Assembly (NCBI GenBank): GCA_019677205.1
Contig: JAAMXY010001365.1
Location: 7,005-27,736 of the forward strand
Reading direction: 5' to 3'
DNA length: 20,732 nucleotides
Source: Pinguiococcus pyrenoidosus
Lineage: Eukaryota; Sar; Pinguiophyceae; Pinguiochrysidales; Pinguiochrysidaceae
Position 1 is the stretch's first letter; each line of letters starts with the position of its first letter. The notes below the pieces were generated by a model. That model searched no databases, was not told the origin of the DNA, and saw nothing but the letters and a program-made list of their open reading frames with translations. Below are positions 1 through 8,000 of the stretch, in pieces. The translations under genes and the position numbers were made by a program.

Positions 1-1249
1 CGAACCCGGTGCTCGCCCCAGCTGCCGCGTCGCTGCAAGCGCCTTTGCTCTCGGTAGACGTTTCGTCCTCTTCCTCGCCATTAGTGCTTTCAAGTCCCAG
101 TCGTGGACGCTTCCGATGCTTGAGCAATTTGTCGACGTCGACAAGCACATCGGCCATGCTGCTGTCGGCGGCGCCATGGGCAAATCGCTCCCGCTCGCAG
201 TATGCGACAACCTGACCGCTGGGCAGCGTCGTCTTCCGAAACGGACACTCGTGCTCCAGGTGCCTTGGCATCTGAGATACCGGAAAGCTTCCGCAGGTCC
301 ACACATTGTCGCGCCCGAGGACCTCGAAGGTCAGATCACAGAGCTTCTTCGTCACAGTTCCCTTCCGTAGGACCAGCGTGAACTCTTCCGTCGCGGCGGA
401 GAAGCCAATGACCTTTGCGGTCTCTGGGCTTCCGCCCTTGCCGTGCCGCACACGAAGGCGCTTTCCAACAAACTCCAGGCGACATCTTTGGCGTCGATTG
501 GGACAGACGCCTCTCTCGCTATGAATGTGCGCGGCCACTTGCTTCGCCTTCAGGTTCGCGATCCCGCATTCGTAAGGGCACTCGACAATCCGCTCTTCGC
601 ATTCCTGAGACGTGTGGTTGTCCATGTCCTTGGCGCGCAGCAGCCTGCCACAGGACAAGGGGCAAGCCAGCGTCCGGAAGCCGCAGAGGAAGCGCTCGTG
701 AAGGTCCCGCTTGTCCTCCGGCCCGATGCGCTGGCCACAGGCTTCCCACATGCACTCCTGAACGCAGACATTCTCCTCATGAGCCGCCACCTGGCAGTAC
801 GGAAAGACCTGCCCACACGACACGCGGCACTTCACAGGGCGCATTGGACACAGAGAAGTCCGATGAAGCGATCGCCTGGCCGCGGGAACCTGCTGTCCGC
901 AGTATCGACATCGAACTCGCCTCTCCGGGCAGAACCTCCTCTCGTGCAGCTCTCGCGTGCAGAAGGTCAGCTGGGCACCGCAGTTGTTGCGGCACGCGAC
1001 TGGGCGGAACTTGCAGACGTGGTACTTGTGCTTCTCGAGCTCCCGAGCTTTCAGGGCCGCCACGCAGCCCAGGTGGAAGTTCGGGCAAGGCAGACAGCGG
1101 TCCGGGCAGGAATGCTGCCTGTGCTCTTCCAGGTCACAGGGCCTTAGGAAGGCGCCGCAGAGATCGCAAATCGCCCTCTGCAGCGGCTCTGCTTCCTTCC
1201 TTCTTCTGGGCAGTGCCTCGCCCAGGTCCTCCTGCGGTTCCCTCCCCAT
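1..1249 (-). CDS. TRAF-type zinc-finger protein, 3' end cut off by the window edge
   Basis: A single open frame on the minus strand runs from an ATG at 1249 off the left edge without a stop (416 codons visible). An in-frame TGA lies upstream of the ATG, which supports this start. From about residue 25 to 270 the protein is a string of roughly eight Cys/His modules of the TRAF zinc-finger type: CDLCG, CRNNCG, CRYCG, CRVSCG, CMWEACG, CPLSCG and CPYECG, each followed by a His-containing helix and a closing Cys. A ninth, looser Cys/His pair follows near residue 340. The visible C-terminal part is a Lys/Arg patch (KHRKRPR) and an acidic Ser/Glu-rich tail. TRAF-type fingers usually mediate protein-protein contacts in ubiquitin or signalling complexes. 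No RING or MATH domain is visible, but the C-terminus is missing, so the exact role is unknown. Plus-strand frames over this region are antisense shadows, because the Cys/His periodicity exists only on the minus strand. Confidence 0.85.
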   Translation of the reverse strand, partial: MGREPQEDLGEALPRRRKEAEPLQRAICDLCGAFLRPCDLEEHRQHSCPDRCLPCPNFHLGCVAALKARELEKHKYHVCKFRPVACRNNCGAQLTFCTRELHERRFCPERRVRCRYCGQQVPAARRSLHRTSLCPMRPVKCRVSCGQVFPYCQVAAHEENVCVQECMWEACGQRIGPEDKRDLHERFLCGFRTLACPLSCGRLLRAKDMDNHTSQECEERIVECPYECGIANLKAKQVAAHIHSERGVCPNRRQRCRLEFVGKRLRVRHGKGGSPETAKVIGFSAATEEFTLVLRKGTVTKKLCDLTFEVLGRDNVWTCGSFPVSQMPRHLEHECPFRKTTLPSGQVVAYCERERFAHGAADSSMADVLVDVDKLLKHRKRPRLGLESTNGEEEDETSTESKGACSDAAAGASTGF

Positions 1250-1728
1250 CGCCTCCTCGATCTCTTCGGAGGAAGAACCGCCCTGCCAATGCTCTCAGCT
1301 GCGCAGATGCCCAGGAGAGCATGCGGGCGCAATGCGAGAGTCGATAGGGGGCGGAAGGAGCAGCAGCGCAATGCGAAATGGAGAGATTCATCAGCGTTAA
1401 GGTGGAGCGATGAGGGCCCCGGACCAGACTCTGGAGGGCCCGGACCAAGAACAAACAGGCTGTGACGGAAGGATCCATTCATTCATCGAGATGAAGCCGC
1501 CCGGGTCTGTAGATTCAGAATTGATAGTGTCGAATACAGGAACCCGGCATATTATATTTTGCATAAATATTCAAAATATTTTAAGTTTTGTAATACAGCT
1601 ATGACAGAACAGAGTATCGCCGGAAGTGAATGAAAGGAAAGAGAAACATCGCCACGTCGCGGCTGACGTTCGGAACAGCATCGAGCCAGCCGTCTGAGCT
1701 TCACTGCGCCACAGCGGATCACGTCAGG
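1250..1728. promoter_or_regulatory. Shared divergent upstream region with an AT-rich island
   Basis: This gap separates the start codons of the zinc-finger gene (-) and the plastid protein gene (+), so it should hold both promoters and 5' UTRs. Positions about 1547-1608 are strikingly AT-rich (ATATTATATTTTGC, then AAATATTCAAAATATTTTAA) in an otherwise GC-rich window. No TATA element can be assigned with confidence, and no coding potential is visible. Confidence 0.4.
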
Positions 1729-2792
1729 ATGTTCCAAGCTATCTTCGCTCTTGCGCTTCTCGCGGCCCCCGCCGCCGCCTTCCGGGCGCCGGCGCGCCAG
1801 ATGCGTGGCCGGGTGACGCCTCGCATGGAGACCTTCAATTTTCTGCCAGGGGAGGATCCGGTACGGACGCCGCACCTGTGGCACCGATGACTGTTTTGGG
1901 GGTCATGGTGAACTTCAGAGGGGTTGCTGTGGTGTTGGTGACAAGTTGGCAGCGCTTTATGCGTGTCTTAGAGGCTTTTTGCCGTCGCGAAGAAAGAAGA
2001 TCCTTTTGGACGCCGCCGTACAAGGATCTTCAAGAAGTGTCTGCAGTCGCTCGCGGGCAACACCGCCTCGGCCACCGGATTGCCAGTGCGCAGAGGGATG
2101 GGAGATGAGTCCGTATGGGGGACGGCGCCCTCGAAAGCGCCACTGCGACGCTCGCACGGACGTTTCGAGAAGGAAAATGCGAGCTGCTCGTGCGTGGTGG
2201 CGAGTTCGGGATCTGCTGCAGTGGTCCTGTCGCTGAAGTGCGGTAGCTGATGCATTCGTGGTCTCGCTGCCCTCAGGTGAAGAACACCGACCCGAAGATC
2301 CTGGGCGAGGTCAACTACCGCAACTTCGTCAAGTCCCAGACCGGCGTGGACTCGCCGCTGCTGACCCGTGACTACCCGCTGCTTCAGCGTGTGAAGGAGC
2401 TTAAGCTGCTTAGTAAGACCGCGGAGAGCGGCCTCTTGTCGACCTTGGAGGCCCAGGGGGTGACTCTGTCCCAGGTTGAGAAGGCGCTGCCCCTCGCCGA
2501 GGAGCTCGGGCTGATCGATTTGCTGCTTGGCAACGGCAACTTCCTGCTGAACGGCGTGGCGCCGCTGGCCGTCGAGCCCGCTCCGATCCTTCTCCCGCTC
2601 CTCGCGAAGGCCGTGGGCGTGCCGGGAAGCCTCTACAAGGCCCTGGCGCTCGGCCTGGTTGGCCTGGAGGGATTCATCATCTACACCAACGACAGCATCG
2701 CCGTTGATGCGCTCACCGCCGTTCCCCTGCTCCTCGCCGGTGGCGTCCTCTTCACCCTAGGCAACGTGCTTGACGGGCTCAAGAGCGCATAG
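1729..2792 (+). CDS. Plastid-targeted DUF1118/RIQ-like thylakoid membrane protein (two exons)
   Basis: Exons are 1729-1860 and 2277-2792, joined in phase 0 (donor GTACGG, acceptor CCCTCAG), giving 215 aa. Residues 1-17 form a signal peptide (MFQAIFALALLAAPAAA) followed by FRAPARQ and an Arg-rich stretch. This is the bipartite presequence of complex red plastids, in which Phe directly follows the cleavage site. The mature part has an ELKLLSK...GLLSTLEAQG...LSQVEKALPLAEELGLIDLL region. It resembles the repeated helical motif of DUF1118 proteins such as Arabidopsis RIQ1/RIQ2, grana proteins that affect LHCII organisation and non-photochemical quenching. The C-terminal 70 residues are hydrophobic, with probably two membrane helices. 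Plastid targeting is well supported; the RIQ assignment comes from remembered family resemblance and is tentative. The 416-nt intron is the longest in the window and holds nothing recognisable. Confidence 0.8.
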
Positions 2793-3054
2793 CTGTCCGA
2801 TTTCTGCGATCGCTAGGATTGGATGTAGAGCCCGTTCTGCAGCAAGCTCCGCCATAAGAAGGTAGCTGATCGTGGGTGCTCTTTACGCCCCTTCTCGACG
2901 GACCTCGGGCTCCGTGTCCAGCGCTTGGTGAAAGAAAAACGTCTTGATACCGGGCCTCCCGTGCGAGCCTTCGAGTCCTCCTTCATCTACTTGCAGCAGT
3001 GGCTGGTCCGCTGCTGCAAAGGAGCACAACCCCTTCGGCGCCCTCGTCGCTGCG

Positions 3055-3870
3055 CTAGCAAGGGTCTTCCGCGCCAGCGACTTCTCTGAGCAGGACTGCA
3101 GCGGACGCCAGCACGCCCTCCTTGCTTCTCACTTCTACTGGCTCATAGTACCGGGTGGGCGCAGGCAGTCCGTGATCACTGTCTCGTCGAAGAACCACCT
3201 GGGCGATCCCAGGCTGGCCCGTCCCTTCGGCAGCCTGCTTCAGCTCGCAATGGACAACGCGTCCACAATACCTTTGGCAGATGTAACGCATCCGCGCATC
3301 CTTGCCTGGCAGGCCAATGGTCAGCGAAGGCTCGAGGCCGCTCGCTCCATTCTCGAGCCAGAGCGCCCTCTCGCCTTCCAGATAGTTGGCCGCGGAGGCG
3401 ACGGCGTACAGCAGCTTGGCGCAGCGCTGATCCGCCGAGTCGTCCGACTGGAGCACCGGCGAACCCTGATCTGCGAGCGGTGCTCGGAAGCCGAAGGCGA
3501 GATCCAGGACGATGTGTGCCGGAGGGTCGTCCCCACAGGCGCCCAACGCGGCCTCGTGCAGATGGCAGAAGTACTTCGCTATCTCATCGACGTCGGAGAT
3601 GTACTTCAGGCCGATCTGGTGCGCCACCTCCGAGTCGCAGTAGTGCCCTCCTACGGTCTCCACGTCATCCTCTGCAGGGACAATGGGCCGCGGTGGCCGT
3701 CGCCCGAACGCTTCGCGGTGCGCAAGGATGACGACCGAGCCGCCGGAGCTTGCCAAGGAGTACGCGTGGTCGAAGAGCAGGTCGCGGAAGCCCTCGCAGT
3801 CCGTCCCGACCAGCAACGCACTCGACAGACTCTCGTCGCCGAGGCGCTGCAACTGCGACACCCTACGCAT
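3055..3870 (-). CDS. RecA-fold-like hypothetical protein, resembles SWSAP1
   Basis: This is an intronless 271-aa frame starting at the first ATG (3870); the frame is open further upstream but only without an ATG. It begins with a hydrophobic strand and turn (SALLVGTDCEGFRDLLFDHA) where a P-loop would sit, then a second strand (GGSVVILAHRE). A possible Walker-B strand (HIVLDLAFGF) follows near residue 140, and a C-terminal half ends in YYEPVEV. The order of strands is reminiscent of the RecA-like core of SWSAP1, a partner of SWS1 in homologous recombination. The Lys-Thr of a Walker A motif is absent, so nucleotide hydrolysis is doubtful. The hydrophobic periodicity and normal residue mix favour this strand over the long Arg-rich plus-strand frame opposite. 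It converges with the plastid gene across a 262-bp gap. That it is a gene is fairly secure; its family is a guess. Confidence 0.65.
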   Translation of the reverse strand: MRRVSQLQRLGDESLSSALLVGTDCEGFRDLLFDHAYSLASSGGSVVILAHREAFGRRPPRPIVPAEDDVETVGGHYCDSEVAHQIGLKYISDVDEIAKYFCHLHEAALGACGDDPPAHIVLDLAFGFRAPLADQGSPVLQSDDSADQRCAKLLYAVASAANYLEGERALWLENGASGLEPSLTIGLPGKDARMRYICQRYCGRVVHCELKQAAEGTGQPGIAQVVLRRDSDHGLPAPTRYYEPVEVRSKEGVLASAAVLLREVAGAEDPC

Positions 3871-4061
3871 TCGATGGCGGGAAGCGGGAGATGGCTGTGG
3901 CAGCTTCTGCGGAGTGTACAAGCGCTGAGATCTTCACGAGCAAGAGAGCAAACGACGAGACCAGGGGAAAACGCGGGAAACCAAAGTGAGAAAAGCACAA
4001 GATCGATAACTCACCCTCCCTTCCAATTTCCAATGAACTGACGCGATAGGACGCAAAGCCG

Positions 4062-4093
4062 GAACCAATGCTGCTGTAGCACAGTATTGGTTC
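4062..4093. repeat. 12-bp inverted repeat with 8-nt loop
   Basis: GAACCAATGCTG (4062-4073) pairs with CAGTATTGGTTC (4082-4093), with one G-T pair, around the loop CTGTAGCA. It lies about 190 bp upstream of the SWSAP1-like start and outside any coding region. It could be a regulatory stem-loop or a fragment of a small mobile element. Confidence 0.5.
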
Positions 4094-4687
4094 GGATACG
4101 TATTGATCCGGGCATCCCATCCGGGCGTTTTCGGCAGCGTAGGGTACCCCGCATTTACCGTACGGTGTCATGCTCCGTGCTCAATCAAGTCATCGCATGC
4201 TGTGGTAAGCTCGGCTGCGGGATCGCATACATGGGATGAGCAAGGTTGTCGGAAGCCGAAAGCTGAAGCGATGGCCGCTCATGGGTTCCGTGATTGGTGG
4301 CTTCTCCGGGACGGTATGGAAACCCCGCCGGCTCCCGCTAGCCATGGTTCAGCGCAGCAAGGATGGTCCTGGTTGCAAGTTGCAGTCACCACTTCTATTC
4401 GGAAACACTATACGTGCGGCAGATATAGCCAGGGCAGAGGAACTTCGGCCCGCCTTTGCCGGCTCTGTTCCAAAGCCGCGCTCAAGTCGCGAGCGCTTGC
4501 TGCTGCTAAGAACACTCCCGAGCCGGCCTAAGCCAGGTATACAACCCCCTTCGGCTACGGCGCTCTTCCAATGCTGATCGGAACAGCGATTTTCCCGCGC
4601 GCGCTGTCCGGCGCACGCGCTTCTGCCGCCGCTCTAAGCTCTCTGTCCGCGTCGGAGAGGTGTTCTGTCCGTGGCAGTCGCGCTTTC

Positions 4688-4713
4688 CGGCGGCGCGACG
4701 CAGTGCGCCGCCG
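4688..4713. repeat. GC-rich perfect 9-bp hairpin
   Basis: CGGCGGCGC (4688-4696) and GCGCCGCCG (4705-4713) are exact inverted copies around GACGCAGT. It sits in the GC-rich part of the intergenic region upstream of the large signalling gene. Such stems can arise by chance in GC-rich DNA. Confidence 0.4.
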
Positions 4714-5087
4714 TAGCACAGCGTGCGCCGCGAGTGCTGCGCTCTCCAACTTTGAAGTTGAACGCCGCGCTGCAAGAGCGCGGCGCCGGCGGTGGAGCGT
4801 CGCGCGCGTGCACTTGGAGCAGAGCTGTCGACCGCTCTCCCCACGCTGTCCGCGCACGCGCGAGCTGGAAACTCGCCGCTGCGGTGCCGAGCGCGCCACG
4901 GGCTCCAACGGACGCACGAGCGGTAATCTACGGGTTTCTGCGGCCGGCACGCCCAGCAGGAGAGAGGCGCGAGAATGTGTTGAAGACGAAGAAGTTGGAT
5001 CCTGCGATAGACGCGGATTGGCGACAGGCAAGCTCCACGCCGAAGCAGTTCGGTGCCCAAGTGCGTTTCCCGTGACGGACCACGGAG

Positions 5088-8000
5088 ATGGACGCCAGCG
5101 AAGAAGCCCCCGAGGCGGACGTAGAAGCCCCCGACGCGGACGTTGAAGCCCCGCACACCAATGAAGTCCCCTCGCGAGTCCGCGCCAGAAGGTCAGTGCC
5201 TCACTTGCAAGGGACGCTAAGGGGCTCTCAGGCGTCGCGACGGCGAATCTGGAGCAAAACTGTCACGTGACTTCAGGGAGATGCCTTACCAATGCGTCTT
5301 GCCGCTGCGCAGGTCCATTAGGGGTCGCTGGTGGGAGCCGCTGCAGAGAGTGGCGCCGAGGCGCTCCAGGGACTGGAGAAGACGGAATAGCGTCGAGGCG
5401 GAGACCGTGGAGGTTGGCAGGTACGCCCGGCGTGCCTTAGCTGCTAGTCCGAAAACCAACTGCCCCAGCATCTGGCGCCCTTGCCATCGACGACTGATGC
5501 TGAGTGGCTTGTAGGGATGCGGGGCATGGTCCACACTTTGGGATGGATGCGGACGGAGAGAGGCTGGAGAACGTCTTCGTCGCAAATCCGCCGTTCCAGC
5601 AGTTTAAGGTGCGCTCGCGCGTGGCCAGACTGGACATGTGCGGCCTCGCGATAGGTACGTTGCTGGTGCAGTCGTCTCTTCCCTGGTGGCTTTTCTCGAT
5701 GCTCAAGCTTGGCTTCTTAGGAACGACCATCTGCTCGGCGCTCCTCGCCGTCTACGGCTGCAATGGGGACATTCAGGCTAGTTGCCCCCAAGGCGGGAAT
5801 AGGTGTGTCCGTCGCTGCCGTCCCGCACGGCACCGGTCGTATGCAAACTCACGGCGAGCTCTTGCAACCTTTTCGTTTTCGTCAGAGTCATGGCCGTGTG
5901 GATCATTTGCGTTGGCGCCGCAGTCCTGTTTCCTGTCCAGCTAGTAGCTCTGTACCACCGAAGCAACGCTGACGACTATCTGGTGCGTGCCGTCGACGCC
6001 AACGTCGTGCCTCGCCTTCACAAGAGGCCCTCTCTCATGTGCTGGTTTTCCTTCCCACTGCAGAAGAAGACCATTGGGCAGCTTTTGGACGAGAAGGCCC
6101 ATCCGTGCAGGAGCCTCGTCCTGCTGCCTTTGCTGCTGTACGTTGCTTGCATTTTGTTCGTAGAAGTCTACTGCGCCGATCCTGGGATCTTCATGATCCC
6201 GTTCATCGTGTCCATGGCGTGGCTCAGCGTGATGGGCTTGCCGGACCTGAGGACTCGCTTCACGCTCAACGGCCTCTGCACCGTCGCGTACATCGTGACC
6301 CTGCTGGCGCCGCGAACCACCGCCTACCAGATCGTTCAGGCGGTGACGCTCTTGTCCATCTCCATGTTCTCGATGCTTTTTGCCACCTCTGGAGAAATGG
6401 TCATGTACAGGCTCTTTCGGATCATGCTCTCGTCTCGGCTGCACAAGCTGAAAATTGATGAGGAGAAGCACTTTCAGGGCCAGCTGCTGTCGTCCTTGCT
6501 GCCGCAGGCCGTTCTCCCCGAGCTCATGTCCGCCGTGGGCGACTGGCGACAGCGCCAGCCTCGTGTTCGGAAGAACGTGGACGTAGTTAGTGAGGAGCAG
6601 GCCTTGTTGGAGAATCGCCAAGCCGTCGAGGCCATCCACGAGCTCAGCCAGAGCTTGAAGCCGCTGCGAGCCTTTGCCGTCGTGTCGCTCATCTGCTTTG
6701 TATCCTTGGAAGACACGGAGATGGACCAGGACCACCGACCAGAAGCGAAGCGGACTAGCGAGAGTACAAGAGAGGACGAGGATAGGGAAGGGGCGGAGAC
6801 CAAGCCGGCGGCGGAGGTCGTCAATCCACTGCGCGACGATCCACCAGTGCCCAGCACGAGAAGGTCTCTACGGTTGCTTCAGCGGCTTCGGCGTGCCTCT
6901 TCATCGGTGTCGGAGTCGGAAGACCCCGTACCAAGGCCATCGGCACCGAGGAGATCCGCTTCAGTGCCAAAGGACCCAAGCGCGACCTACGAGCGGCTCC
7001 TTCAACTGCAGAGTCTGGCATGTGACGAGCTCGATCTCAGCGCGCATGCCCATGGGGTCCAGCGCCTTCGTAGGGTTGGCACAGAGTACATCGCGTGCGC
7101 GGGTCTGCCGCTGGGGCCCAGCACGCAGGCCCACGATGTGGTGCTGGCTTCGCTCCGCTTTGCATGCGACGCAAGGAGCATATGCCAGCACTTTGGTATC
7201 GAGACGTGCATCGGCGTCGCCACGGGCGTGGTCATGCTGGGACCGAGTACGCTAGGAGTTCTTCAGTACGACGTCATCGGCGACGGCCTGACCAAGGCCA
7301 GGATGGCGTCTCGGGCCTGTAGCGCTTGCATCGTTTTGGACGAGCTCTGCATGCAAGGTGTGAAGCGCGGCGGCATGTCGGTGCTGAGGCATCTGGAGTA
7401 TCAGATGTCATACTCGCCCGGGCTCTCCGAGTACGTGTACTTAGTGACGCCGTCGGAGACTGCCAGCTGGTGGCGAGAGAACCGTCTGCCGCAGCTACTG
7501 GCAGAGGAAGTTGCAAGTCGGAGCCCCAAGAGCGGAGGCATGCTACGCAGTCGCTCGGCGAAGATGAAGGCGGAGAGGCTCGCGATTCGAAGCATGTCAG
7601 TCCGGCAGCTTCGGACGCCGCGCCTGCATCGCCGCATCGCCGGTGTGTTCAATGACCCCAGCAACCCGGACTGGGCCTTCGACTTCTACCGCGACGCGTT
7701 CGTGGGCGAAGAATTCAACATCCGCTTCAAGCTGTACCTGGCGCGGCTGCAGGCCAAACGCTGCGTCGTGTGCTACGTGATGATCGTGTGGTCCAGTATG
7801 GTCGCGCTCGGGCAGCTCGCCTTCTTCTACGTGGAGCGTCGGCCGGCGCAGCTGCTGGCGCGCATCGCGGTGGTGGCCTTCATTCTGCTGCAGTCCGCGA
7901 CACCTCGCGTGTCATGCGAGCAGCCATTTGCCAGCGCCAGCAACCGCGCCAAGCTGCTCATGTGCTTCCTGGCGGCCATGAACCTGGGCCTCATCGACCT

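Larger units (their letters stand above)
3871..5087. other. Intergenic region of 1.2 kb with no convincing gene
   Basis: The region lies between two divergent genes. Several overlapping frames of 130-216 codons exist on both strands at 4500-5150, but their products are almost pure Arg/Ala/Ser, as expected from GC-rich non-coding DNA, and none resembles a known family. Two hairpins are visible and listed separately. A promoter for the large signalling gene should lie at the right end; an in-frame TGA at 5073-5075 closes its frame there. Confidence 0.5.

Noticed and set aside
415-1347. Long plus-strand frames of 310 and 234 codons
   Set aside because: They are antisense to the zinc-finger gene, their products are Arg/Ser/Pro-rich without motifs, and the regular Cys/His spacing is found only on the minus strand.
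2944-4041. 365-codon plus-strand frame
   Set aside because: It has no recognisable motif. The opposite minus frame has strand-helix periodicity and a normal composition, so I treat the plus frame as a shadow.
4506-5156. Overlapping frames on both strands (216 and 191 codons)
   Set aside because: Arg/Ala/Ser-rich low-complexity products, several frames open at once, no family resemblance; this is typical of GC-rich intergenic DNA. The right end overlaps the better-supported first exon of the signalling gene.
5803-5885. Start of the large signalling protein at a GTG at 5803
   Set aside because: The position is an intron donor (AG|GTGTGT). Splicing to 5886 joins upstream hydrophobic coding sequence in the right phase, and eukaryotic starts are ATG.
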